From contig JAUHWR010000001.1 of NCBI GenBank assembly GCA_030427385.1, forward strand, positions 1,980,042 to 2,044,041: a DNA stretch of 64,000 nt. Direction: 5' to 3'. Both the position numbers and the translations under genes were made by a program. The first letter of the stretch is position 1. Each line of letters starts with the position of its first letter. This document shows positions 1-8,202 of this stretch, one piece after another. The notes beneath the pieces are model-generated. The model did not search any database and had not been told where the DNA came from. It saw only the letters and a list, made by a program, of their open reading frames with translations. The stretch comes from Alphaproteobacteria bacterium (GTDB lineage: Bacteria; Pseudomonadota; Alphaproteobacteria; Micavibrionales; Micavibrionaceae).

Positions 1-630
1 CAGATCAAACAACCAATTCATATTTGATTTTAAAGGAGAGTGACAAATAATATTTCTGTTTGATTTTCCCGCAATCCTGTTTTTATCTGTGTGTTCTGGT
101 TTGCTTAAAAGGTTAGATTCATTGAGCCAGCTAGGCTCTTCAAATCTATTAGGAGGAAAATAAAGACTACAATTACTATCAACCAACTTTTTAAGCTCAT
201 CAGACTTTTTCGGTAAATTGTTTCCTGTAACAGTGTTTTCTCCATCAGGAATTTGTGCCCACTCCTTTCTCGCTGGTGTATACTTATAAACATCTTCAAA
301 ATCTTTTTTAAAACGTGACAATACCCATTCGTGAAATTCTATCCCTTCACTTAAATAAAGCTTCATAAAAGCATAATGCTTACCAGAAGTTATATAATTG
401 GGACTTCTTAGCTTATAAACTCTTCCATCCTCCACTTCTGTATTAGGGTAAAGAGACGCTTTAGCAACCATTAATGCATTCACCGCATGGGAAAGAAAAA
501 TACTTTTCCCACTTCCATTTTTGCCGACAATGATTAGAGGTTTAGGATTCCCATTTGTCGAAAAAGGGAAGTTAATATCCAAATTCTTTAGAGGGCCATA
601 ATTCTCAATCTCAATTCGCTCGAAGTACAT
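1..630 (-). CDS. AAA ATPase (SMC/OLD-like), N-terminal part, runs off left edge
   Basis: The reverse strand from 630 is open to the window edge, giving about 210 N-terminal residues. The protein begins MYFERIEIENYGPLK, the typical opening of RecF/SMC-like AAA ATPases of the AAA_15/AAA_23 kind, followed by a clear Walker A, GKNGSGKS, near residue 40. A second ATG lies six bases upstream (636), but the AAAGG ribosome-binding site is correctly spaced only for 630. The signature and Walker B regions are outside the window, so the subfamily cannot be fixed. Proteins of this kind occur in DNA repair and in defence systems. It diverges from the cas1 module, from which it is separated by about 260 bases. 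It may be a neighbour of that element or part of its cargo. Confidence 0.75.
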   Translation of the reverse strand, partial: MYFERIEIENYGPLKNLDINFPFSTNGNPKPLIIVGKNGSGKSIFLSHAVNALMVAKASLYPNTEVEDGRVYKLRSPNYITSGKHYAFMKLYLSEGIEFHEWVLSRFKKDFEDVYKYTPARKEWAQIPDGENTVTGNNLPKKSDELKKLVDSNCSLYFPPNRFEEPSWLNESNLLSKPEHTDKNRIAGKSNRNIICHSPLKSNMNWLFDL

Positions 631-636
631 TTTCAT

Positions 637-892
637 TACCTTTCATTCACTGCCTATTATTCTTATTTTTTGATCAAAACACAATAAAATCATAGAGTTG
701 TGCTTGAAATCTCGGTTTTTGAGATTTTCGGGGCTTAGTAACTCTGCACTAGGCAGTTGGAATCCAGTCGCTACCAATGAAGCCAATTGGTTTCTATATT
801 TTAAATCAACTGCTTAATCATGGTAAAACGCATTTAAAACTGCTAAAAATAAGCATGTCCCAAACACATGCAAAAGCCAAAACTGATAGTAA
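637..892. other. Intergenic region between divergent ATPase gene and cas1 module
   Basis: This AT-rich gap lies between two divergent transcription units and should contain both promoters. A small inverted repeat, AAATCTC-GGTTTTT-GAGATTT, sits at 707-727. The palindrome CCAATTGG lies at 783-790. A short ORF of 56 codons starts at ATG 777 and ends at 947; its last codons (from ATG 900 or 906) look like the missing N-terminus of Cas1 and are described separately. I searched for CRISPR-like repeat-spacer structure and saw none. Confidence 0.5.
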
Positions 893-899
893 AACGCCA

Positions 900-1045
900 A
901 TGATAATGACTGGTCAAATCGTGGCGAATATTGGCAAAAAAGAATAAATCCCATTCCGCAATATAAAGCCCAAAAACGCAGGATCATTCACAGGCCACTT
1001 GTTTTAAGCGGTCACGGTATCCGGTTAAATGTCGATTGCGGCACG
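900..1045 (+). other. N-terminal Cas1 segment upstream of the first in-frame start, with a frame change at six A
   Basis: The Cas1 frame stays open upstream of TTG 1046 to position 893 and encodes PLVLSGHGIRLNVDCGTLL (995-1051), which resembles the usual first strand of the Cas1 N-terminal domain. No ATG, GTG or TTG occurs in that frame between 893 and 1045. The frame one base away contains ATG 900 and ATG 906 and reads MTGQIVANIGKK up to AAA AAA GAA TAA (936-947). One extra A, or a -1 shift, at the A6 run (936-941) joins the two into a continuous protein reading IGKKRINPIPQYKAQKRR. This could be programmed frameshifting, transcriptional slippage, a sequencing error or an inactivating deletion. 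The joined frame is seen directly; its expression is inferred. Confidence 0.5.
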
Positions 1046-2020
1046 TTGCTTATAAAATGTGGTTTTACCCATTATCCACAAAAGCGAGAAGAATACCGCT
1101 TTTTTCCTAAAGATCGGCAGCTACCCTCCCGCATTGTTATTTTAGACGGTGACGGTAGCATTACTTTTGATGCGCTAGAATGGCTATCAGAACAAGGCGT
1201 TCCTTTGGTGCAAATAAATTGGAAAGGCGATATTTCATGTGTTGGTGGTGCTGATTATGCGGCTAATTTTGACTTGGTAAAGCGTCAACTGGAAATACAG
1301 GAAAACGGCCAAGGCTTTGAGTTTTCTAAATGGCTAATCCTTGAGAAGATAAAAAATTCTTATGACACGATAAAACATATATCGGATAATTCGCCCGAAG
1401 CGCAGCCCATGCTGGCAAAAATTAAAGAACAGGCTGACGCTTTAAAAAAGAACCCGCCCGATAATTTAGGATCATTGCTTGCTGTGGAAGGTATCGCTGC
1501 GGCGGCTTATTTCCGTTATTGGTACACGCTGCCTTTGAAGTGGCGAGGTTTAGGCCGTAAACCAATTCCCCAAGAGTGGGAAAAGATCGGAACGCGCATC
1601 GGCGGCACGAGAAAAAGCAATCAATATGCCGTGCATCCGGTCAATGCCATTCTAAACTACGTCTATGGCGTTTTAGAGCAACAAGTAAGAGGGCATATAG
1701 TGGCGGCGGGTGTTGATCCCACGATTGGTTATATGCACTCCAATAGCAGCGACCGCGCCTCACTTGTCTTTGACCTTATGGAGCCTATACGCCCTGTAAT
1801 GGATCAAAAAATACTGGAATTTGTCATTGGCCGGACATTCTCGCCGGATGATTTTATACTTGGCAAAAATGGTATTGTACGATTGCACCCGCAATTTGCG
1901 CGATATGTCGTTAAAATAGTGCAGGATATACCGGAAATAGAAAAAATAACCGCGGGCAATTTAAAAAAGCTATTTGGCCGCAATATATCTCAAAAACCTC
2001 GTAATTCTTTTATTTCTTGA
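1046..2020 (+). CDS. cas1: Cas1-family integrase (solo, casposase-like)
   Basis: This is the Cas1 metal-dependent integrase/nuclease. Counting from TTG 1046, the catalytic Glu is E148 in LLAVEGIAAAAYFRYW. The catalytic His is H231 in TIGYMHSNSSDRASL and the Asp is D243 in VFDLMEPIRPVMD, so all three metal ligands are present. The N-terminal beta domain (FTHYPQKREEYRFF, RIVILDGDGS) is recognisable, but this TTG start truncates it; see the segment at 900-1045. No Cas2, Cas4, effector gene or repeat array is nearby. Genes for an HTH protein, an HNH protein and a family B polymerase follow instead, the gene content of casposons, in which Cas1 acts as the transposition integrase. Confidence in family is high; the exact start is uncertain. 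Confidence 0.9.
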   Translation: MLIKCGFTHYPQKREEYRFFPKDRQLPSRIVILDGDGSITFDALEWLSEQGVPLVQINWKGDISCVGGADYAANFDLVKRQLEIQENGQGFEFSKWLILEKIKNSYDTIKHISDNSPEAQPMLAKIKEQADALKKNPPDNLGSLLAVEGIAAAAYFRYWYTLPLKWRGLGRKPIPQEWEKIGTRIGGTRKSNQYAVHPVNAILNYVYGVLEQQVRGHIVAAGVDPTIGYMHSNSSDRASLVFDLMEPIRPVMDQKILEFVIGRTFSPDDFILGKNGIVRLHPQFARYVVKIVQDIPEIEKITAGNLKKLFGRNISQKPRNSFIS

Positions 2021-2099
2021 ATTAATTAGCCTTTTATTCCCGATTAAATTAATTTCTTTAATTAGGTTTAATTATAAAAATAGATAGAAATTTTAGTAA

Positions 2100-2927
2100 A
2101 TGGTTGATTTTGCAACAGATATAAAAGAAACATCCGAGGTATTAGGAAAAGAAAATATTAATTGTTTAATTAGTTTATTTAATGAAATAGACGGTAAACC
2201 ACCACGCGTTAATAAAAAACGGTATCGTGCCAATAAACCAGATCAAATACCCGTGTTAGATTATTTAGAACAATCGGCACATTTAATAACAATCAAAACT
2301 ATTGAAACAAAGCAATTTTATCATTTGCGCGCTTATGCCATTCCTTTAATTAAAGAACAAAAAGCGCAAAATTTGCTAAATCTTATGTGTAAAATATATG
2401 GGGAGTTGTCTGTATTCTATAAAGAACGCTTAGACAAAAATGTTACAAGGGATGAGTTGCTAAAAACCATTGATGCTCCCAATCGACAAGCATTAGAAGC
2501 TTTAAGCTATTTTCAGGATACGCATAGCGTTTGGACGGGATGGGGAAAGGGCTTTCCATACGAGGAAGGTTCGCACATTAATATTTCAGAAGATGTTATT
2601 TTAAAAGAAAGTTTCCTTGAAGTTTTAACGGATTATTACCGCTGGCATTTTATTAATCAAAATAAAGAGGATTCATTTATAAATAACAAAATTTCGTTAC
2701 CTGATAAAAAACCACATAGAAAACAGGGAAGACCATCCAAAAAACACATGATAGACGAAGCCTTCGATGCTTTGGACAGTGACGGTAAAATTAATCGTTC
2801 GGATTCGATACAATCTCATTATGATTTAATTCGAGATACTCTAATAATCCTATATCCTGATATGAGCGACGATAACGGCCTGTCAGATGAAACTATTCGG
2901 CGCGCTATCCGAGAACATTTCAAGTAA
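2100..2927 (+). CDS. Unrecognised protein in casposon-like module
   Basis: I do not recognise this 275-residue protein. It is soluble, with no signal peptide or membrane segment. A basic, low-complexity linker (KKPHRKQGRPSKKH, roughly residues 203-217) separates an alpha-helical N-terminal part from a C-terminal part that ends ETIRRAIREHFK, suggesting a DNA-associated helical domain. It follows cas1 by 79 very AT-rich bases and precedes the HTH, HNH and polymerase genes on the same strand, so a role in replication, integration or control of the element is reasonable but unproven. No convincing Shine-Dalgarno sequence precedes ATG 2100. Confidence 0.6.
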   Translation: MVDFATDIKETSEVLGKENINCLISLFNEIDGKPPRVNKKRYRANKPDQIPVLDYLEQSAHLITIKTIETKQFYHLRAYAIPLIKEQKAQNLLNLMCKIYGELSVFYKERLDKNVTRDELLKTIDAPNRQALEALSYFQDTHSVWTGWGKGFPYEEGSHINISEDVILKESFLEVLTDYYRWHFINQNKEDSFINNKISLPDKKPHRKQGRPSKKHMIDEAFDALDSDGKINRSDSIQSHYDLIRDTLIILYPDMSDDNGLSDETIRRAIREHFK

Positions 2928-3014
2928 AATACCCCTCCTAAAAAAACACAAAAATACCCTCAAAATTATTTCTATTTTTGCGAGATTTATTGAGGTTCTG
3001 GTCTGACATATCTT

Positions 3015-3626
3015 TTGATTCGGAACACCGAAATAAAGGATACGAACGTAGGCAAACAAAATAAAAAACGCGATTATAAAGCTGAATATAAGCGGCGGGT
3101 TGAGCGCGGCCTTGCTAAAGGGCTTACACTTTCACAAGCGCGGGGGCATCCCAAGGCAGGTGAAAAAAACATCAAAAAACCGCGCCCTATAAGGGATGAG
3201 TCGTTTCAAATTAGTTTGAAAGCCCTACGCTCTGGCAAAACGCTTGCCGAGGCTGCTAAGGAAATTCGTGTTTCTCCCGAACGCTTGCGAAATCAGGCAA
3301 AAGCACGCGGGGCTATCAAAAAGAAAGGCCGCAGATGGGTTGTTAAAAACGATCTACCACGGCAAATGTTGATCTACACAGAAGGTCAGGCTCTTTCTAT
3401 CACTATCGGCAGATTCCATTACGCCTCAAAGCTTGGCCGTTATATGGCGGGTGTAAGACGGTTTTTAAGAAGCAATGACCCCGCACATCTAAAACCATTT
3501 ATCGGGCAGTCCGTTAAGGATAGCCGCGACAATACTTACATTTTTGAAACTGATCCAAACGCTCTCTACCGCATAGCGGCCAGTGGCAGCGAAACCTTTG
3601 AACAGATTTATCGCATCATCATTTAA
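3015..3626 (+). CDS. Small DNA-binding (helix-turn-helix) protein of the module
   Basis: This basic protein of up to 203 residues starts at TTG 3015, since no better start is visible. Residues about 20-50 (RDYKAEYKRRVERGLAKG, then LTLSQARGHPK) form a positively charged segment. Residues about 72-105 (SLKALRSGKTLAEAAKEI, then RVSPERLRNQAKARGA) look like a helix-turn-helix. The C-terminal part has no recognised fold. The stop is 17 bases before the HNH gene, which has its own AAAGGAG ribosome-binding site, so the genes are probably co-transcribed. HTH proteins are regular companions of Cas1 and PolB in casposons. The function is inferred from composition and context. Confidence 0.6.
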   Translation: MIRNTEIKDTNVGKQNKKRDYKAEYKRRVERGLAKGLTLSQARGHPKAGEKNIKKPRPIRDESFQISLKALRSGKTLAEAAKEIRVSPERLRNQAKARGAIKKKGRRWVVKNDLPRQMLIYTEGQALSITIGRFHYASKLGRYMAGVRRFLRSNDPAHLKPFIGQSVKDSRDNTYIFETDPNALYRIAASGSETFEQIYRIII

Positions 3627-3643
3627 CAAAAGGAGAAAAAGAT

Positions 3644-3991
3644 ATGAATGATAAAGAAGCACGTAAACAAAAACGCCTTGAAGTCTTAGGCAGCAATCAT
3701 CCGGTATGTGTTGTTTGCGGCGAGGATAGTTGGCAGTGCCTTGAACAGCACCATATCGCCGGACAAGCCTATAGTGACGATCTATGCAATGTTTGCCGAA
3801 ACTGTCACCGTAAATTAAGCGATGAGCAAAACGATCATCCTAGCCCGATAACCAAAGATCCCGCATCTACTGAAACCATAGGCCATTTTCTTTTGGGGTT
3901 GGCAGACCTATTCGCGCTTTTGGTCGAAAGATTGCGGGAATATGGTCAGTCTCTTATTCAGGCCGCCAAAGATGCAGGGAGAGAGGTATGA
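3644..3991 (+). CDS. HNH-type zinc-binding nuclease-like protein
   Basis: The 115-residue product carries a compact zinc/HNH motif: C22-x2-C25, H36-H37 (EQHHIAGQAYSD), N49 and C51-x2-C54-H55 (CNVCRNCHRKLSD). The His-His, Asn and His positions match the metal-finger nuclease fold. The remaining C-terminus is helical and unassigned. A strong AAAGGAG site precedes ATG 3644. The stop codon overlaps the start of the polymerase gene by four bases (ATGA), indicating translational coupling. HNH proteins are a common casposon component. Whether this one cleaves DNA is inferred from the motif alone. Confidence 0.75.
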   Translation: MNDKEARKQKRLEVLGSNHPVCVVCGEDSWQCLEQHHIAGQAYSDDLCNVCRNCHRKLSDEQNDHPSPITKDPASTETIGHFLLGLADLFALLVERLREYGQSLIQAAKDAGREV

Positions 3992-6900
3992 GTATTCCCG
4001 ATGAGCAGCCTTTGCCTATCGCGGTTCGTGCCTATGTATGCAAAGTGGATCAAAAAACTCTGCCTTTCATAAAGAAAAAAGGCGGCAGAAAGCGGCCTGT
4101 CCCTTCGGAATGGATTTTAATTTTTGATACTGAAACCACTACCGACGCAGCACAAAAGCTTCGTTTTGGCACGTATCAGGTGCGAAAGAGTGCTGATCTT
4201 GTAGAGGCAGGAATTTTTTACGATCCCGAAACTTTGAATAAAACAGAGCAAGTTACTCTGAAAGAGTACGCGAGAAAAAAACAATTAACCTTGATGAATG
4301 TGCGGGGATTTATTGAGAAAATATTTTATGGCGTTGGCTATAAATACCGCGCCAGCATTGTTGGCTTTAATCTTCCCTTTGATATTTCACGGCTAGCCAT
4401 AGACCATACGCCCTCAAGAGGTACGCGCTATAATAAACTTATGCGCGGCGGGTTTACTTTTAAATTATCTGATAACCACTGGCAGCCAAGAGTGCAGATC
4501 AAGCATGTATCATCGCGCAACGCTTTTATTCAATTTGCGGCAACTAGAGAGCAGCGCACATCAAGAGGCAATCGAAAGAAAGGAAATTATCAGGCTGTAA
4601 GACGCGGCTTTTTTATCGACACGAAAACATTGGCGGCGGCATTAACCAGCCAATCTCATTCCCTTGCATCATTGGCGCAAGCTTTAAAAATTAAAGCTCA
4701 AAAACATCATACGGAAGATCACGGACGAACTTTAACCACTGATTATATTGACTACGCGCTGCAAGACACACAAACCACATGGGAATGTTATGAACGGCTG
4801 CAATCGCTTTACAAATTGCATGGGCTGGAATTAACACCAGCACATAGCATTCATAGCGAGGCTAGCCTTGGAAAAGCCTATTTGCGGGATATGGGCGTTA
4901 AGCCTTGGAAGACAATGCAGACAGATTTTCCCGATGATATTACAGGCAATATTATGAGTGCCTATTATGGGGGGCGTTCTGAAATTCATATTAGCAAAAA
5001 GTCCGTACAAGTCCTGTATTGCGATTTCCTATCCATGTATCCAACAGTTTGCACCCTCATGGGATTATGGCGATTTGTAACATCGCAAGGCATGGATTGG
5101 CACGATAGCACCGAAGAAACAGGTAAGTTTTTAAACGACATCACAATACCAATTTTACAAAAACAGGAAACATGGCAATCGCTTACTATCCTTGTTCAAG
5201 TTATACCAGATAACGATATTTTCCCCGTTCGTGCCAAATATGGTGGGGATGCTCAATATACAATCGGCTCAAACTTTCTAACCAGTGATACGCCGCTATG
5301 GTTTACATTGGCTGATTGCATATCCTCAAAACTTCTCAGTGGCCGCACCCCTAAAATATTGAAGGCAATTTCCTTTAAACCCAAAGACATGCAGGAAGAT
5401 TTAAAACCTGTTTGCGTGGCGGGAAATACCAATTATGCGGTTGATCCTTGCGAGGGTGATTTCTTCAGGCGGGTTATTGATCTGCGCCGCGCTGTAAAAG
5501 AAAAGGTCAAAACAGCCTCCCCACAAGAAAAAAACGCGCTAGAAAACCAGCAGCTTGCGCTCAAAATTCTAGCAAACGCCACAAGTTACGGAATATTTGT
5601 AGAGCTTAATGTTGAGGAAGAAAAGCAAACGCAACCGCTTTTATGTTACGGATATAGCGGCAAGCCTACGAAACTTGAAAAGAAAAAATTTGAAGCCACA
5701 GGCTCATTTTTCCATCCGTTGCTTGCCGCACTTATTACAGGGGCGGCGCGGTTAATGCTGGCAATCACCGAACGTCAAGCGTTAGATGCGGGATTGGATT
5801 GGGCTTTTTGCGATACGGACAGCATGGCTTTGGCAAAGCCTGAAAATATGAGCATTGAGGAATTTTACAAAAGAGCAAGGCAAGTGCAGGAATGGTTTAC
5901 ACCGCTTAATCCCTATGCAGAAAAAGCACCGCTTTTAAAAATAGAGGATTATAATTATAGCCTACCCTATAAAGACACGTTAGATCCGCTTTATTGCTAT
6001 GCCATTTCATCAAAGCGTTACGCGCTATATAATCTTGATGAAAATGGACAACCAATCTTGCGAAAAATTTCCGCGCATGGGCTTGGTCATTTAATCGCCC
6101 CCTATCAAAAGCCAAATACAAAAACTCTAGAGGACTCGCAGCCTTGGCAGCAGGATTTATGGCTGGAAATCATCAAGGCATCACTCGAAAATAGACAGCC
6201 GAATTTTATGAGCCTAAAAAACTTTAATCTGCCCGCCGTAAGCCGTTATGGAGCAACCACGCCTGCCCTTGAAAAATGGTTCGTTGGATATAATGAGAAC
6301 AAGCCATATAAAGACCGTGTACGGCCTTTTAATTTCCTACTAGCCATGCAATCGCTCCCACACTTTAAAACATTAAAACCCGTTGCATCCTATGACAAAA
6401 ATCCATCTAAGGCCGTGGCGCGTTGCTTTGATCGCAGCACAGGAGAAAAGATCAAAAAATTCCAGTTAAAGACCTATCTGGATTCTTTGGCGCAATATCA
6501 CTTGCACCCTGAAACCAAGTTTTTGAACGGCGATTATACGGATGCGGGAATAACACAGCGGCGGCATATCCGCGTTAAATCCATTCAACATATCGGCAAA
6601 GAGGCCAATAAATGGGAAGAACAGTTTTTTACGGGCTTTAATCCCGATGCACAAATTGAATACGGTATGTGCGCCGAACAAAAAATAGAAATGCTCGAGA
6701 CTGTATTACGGGCAATAAAAAAATATGGCGTAAAGTCCATGGCAGATATGTCTAAATTATCGCAACGTCATATTTTGAATATTTATAAGGAAAAAACAAA
6801 TTTATCCGAAAATGCGCTATTAAAATTATATTCCGCTGTAAAAACTCTCGGAAATTTAGATAAAAAAGAAAATGAATTACGGGAATTAATTAGAAATACA

Positions 6901-7038
6901 ATTAAAGAAAAAGGTATTTCTATTCGTCAATTAGCAGAAACGGTAGAAATAGACCCATCCAATCTGTCGAAATTAATTTCAGGAAAAAGAACAGATTTAA
7001 AAAAATTAGAATTTATTTATTCGTATTTAATTAAATAA
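3988..7038 (+). CDS. polB: Family B DNA polymerase with 3'-5' exonuclease and C-terminal XRE-type HTH
   Basis: The 1016-residue protein has both catalytic halves of a family B DNA polymerase. The exonuclease motifs are D47/E49 (FDTETTTD), N128/D132 (GFNLPFDISR) and Y256-x3-D260 (DYALQD). The YxGG motif is YYGGR at 326-330. Polymerase motif A is D346 in YCDFLSMYPTV, motif B is KILANATSYG near residue 526 and motif C is CDTDS near residue 609. All catalytic acids appear intact. Unusually, the last 60 residues (ISIRQLAETVEIDPSNLSKL, then ISGKRTDL) form an XRE/Cro-like helix-turn-helix, suggesting self-recruitment or autoregulation. The gene overlaps the HNH gene by four bases. In casposons PolB is proposed to replicate the excised element. 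Confidence 0.92.
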   Translation: MSIPDEQPLPIAVRAYVCKVDQKTLPFIKKKGGRKRPVPSEWILIFDTETTTDAAQKLRFGTYQVRKSADLVEAGIFYDPETLNKTEQVTLKEYARKKQLTLMNVRGFIEKIFYGVGYKYRASIVGFNLPFDISRLAIDHTPSRGTRYNKLMRGGFTFKLSDNHWQPRVQIKHVSSRNAFIQFAATREQRTSRGNRKKGNYQAVRRGFFIDTKTLAAALTSQSHSLASLAQALKIKAQKHHTEDHGRTLTTDYIDYALQDTQTTWECYERLQSLYKLHGLELTPAHSIHSEASLGKAYLRDMGVKPWKTMQTDFPDDITGNIMSAYYGGRSEIHISKKSVQVLYCDFLSMYPTVCTLMGLWRFVTSQGMDWHDSTEETGKFLNDITIPILQKQETWQSLTILVQVIPDNDIFPVRAKYGGDAQYTIGSNFLTSDTPLWFTLADCISSKLLSGRTPKILKAISFKPKDMQEDLKPVCVAGNTNYAVDPCEGDFFRRVIDLRRAVKEKVKTASPQEKNALENQQLALKILANATSYGIFVELNVEEEKQTQPLLCYGYSGKPTKLEKKKFEATGSFFHPLLAALITGAARLMLAITERQALDAGLDWAFCDTDSMALAKPENMSIEEFYKRARQVQEWFTPLNPYAEKAPLLKIEDYNYSLPYKDTLDPLYCYAISSKRYALYNLDENGQPILRKISAHGLGHLIAPYQKPNTKTLEDSQPWQQDLWLEIIKASLENRQPNFMSLKNFNLPAVSRYGATTPALEKWFVGYNENKPYKDRVRPFNFLLAMQSLPHFKTLKPVASYDKNPSKAVARCFDRSTGEKIKKFQLKTYLDSLAQYHLHPETKFLNGDYTDAGITQRRHIRVKSIQHIGKEANKWEEQFFTGFNPDAQIEYGMCAEQKIEMLETVLRAIKKYGVKSMADMSKLSQRHILNIYKEKTNLSENALLKLYSAVKTLGNLDKKENELRELIRNTIKEKGISIRQLAETVEIDPSNLSKLISGKRTDLKKLEFIYSYLIK

Positions 7039-7048
7039 TAAAAAATAT

Positions 7049-7075
7049 CGAAATATTTCTAATTAGAAAAAAATC
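7049..7075. promoter_or_regulatory. Imperfect palindrome downstream of polB, possible operator
   Basis: The perfect 14-bp palindrome TTTCTAATTAGAAA (7056-7069) sits inside a longer imperfect one bounded by CGA and TCG. It lies in the 109-base AT-rich gap between polB and the DUF4238 gene. No T-tract follows, so a terminator is unlikely. It could be a binding site for one of the HTH proteins of the module; this is inference. Confidence 0.3.
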
Positions 7076-7147
7076 GGAATTACAATGAAATCTATTTCTT
7101 AATACTATATCATTCGCATATAAGCACACAAAACTCGACACAGAATA

Positions 7148-8122
7148 ATGCCCAAAGATCATTATGTAGCGCAAACTTATCTGAAACATTTTTTAGCCCC
7201 AGAGTTGGGCAACCTTTTGCATGCTTACGACAAACAGGGATTGAAGCATTTTACCCCGACCACAAAAAACATATGTTGTGCTCAAGATTGGGATACAAAT
7301 CCATATTTTGAAGATGAGCGGGCGATTGATAAATATCTGCGTGTCATAGAGCCTAAATGGAATCACGGCGTTGAAGATATTAGTGACCTCTTGAAATATG
7401 AAGAGGTTAAATATTTTATGGCTGGATATATCGCAGTTTTAGTTTCCTGCACTCCGGCAAGCATTAGAACTCTGACTTATGCGACGGAACAAATTATTGC
7501 ATCCGGCGGAAACATTTTAGCTCAGCAAATGCAGGAACATCCTGAAAGGTTTCCCGAGACAGTACCCTTACCATCGGAAATATTTGAGAAGATTATGGAC
7601 GCTGGAGGAATCTCTGCACAGGTCGATCCGAAGCATACGCATGCCCGTACCATGCAAAATCTAGTGGATTTGCAATGGCACTTCTATAAATCGCCGTGGA
7701 TGATCCTTGATAATGAAACGGACAGCCCGTTTCTTACCAGTGACTTTCCCGTGGCATATTACTATCCAAAGCCTCACGCACAGATACCTTACAGATTTGT
7801 TCCTCTCACCCCAAGATATGCGGTGTTAATTAAACCCAGCCTTGATAAATCGGACAGAAAAGATCCCAAAGAATCTTTTGAAAAATACCCGATAACGGAA
7901 ATTGATATTCGATCTGTACGACCAGAATTTCCGAAAGTATTAAATAAGCTCACCATTCAAGGGGCAGAACAGTTTGTTATTTCTGCTTACGATGCACCTT
8001 GGATAATGAAAATGGTTAAAAAATATCGTAACTGGAAAATGGATAGCGGCACTGTTCGCTTGCCTCACGGTAATGGGGAACTGATTGTTTCCCGCAACAT
8101 GCCGAGAGAACAAGCAGCTTAA
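7148..8122 (+). CDS. DUF4238-type protein
   Basis: The 324-residue protein opens MPKDHYVAQTYLKHFLAP, a close match to the characteristic start of DUF4238 proteins. These are sporadically distributed and often found near mobile elements or defence genes; their biochemical function is not established. Further expected features are a WHFYKSPWMIL segment and a SDFPVAYYYP stretch around residue 200. No signal peptide or transmembrane segment is visible. It follows the polymerase gene on the same strand and precedes the NTPase gene by 80 bases, and I read it as probable cargo of the element. Confidence 0.7.
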   Translation: MPKDHYVAQTYLKHFLAPELGNLLHAYDKQGLKHFTPTTKNICCAQDWDTNPYFEDERAIDKYLRVIEPKWNHGVEDISDLLKYEEVKYFMAGYIAVLVSCTPASIRTLTYATEQIIASGGNILAQQMQEHPERFPETVPLPSEIFEKIMDAGGISAQVDPKHTHARTMQNLVDLQWHFYKSPWMILDNETDSPFLTSDFPVAYYYPKPHAQIPYRFVPLTPRYAVLIKPSLDKSDRKDPKESFEKYPITEIDIRSVRPEFPKVLNKLTIQGAEQFVISAYDAPWIMKMVKKYRNWKMDSGTVRLPHGNGELIVSRNMPREQAA

Positions 8123-8202
8123 TTTGGAAGGACACATGACAACATTTGAAAGATAAACCATATGCAAAACTTAGTTCTTGAAAAGAACAGACGGAATAAA
8201 AA

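Noticed and set aside
637-1045. CRISPR array next to cas1
   Set aside because: No repeated unit of 20-40 bases with regular spacers is visible here or elsewhere near cas1. Only unrelated short inverted repeats were found.
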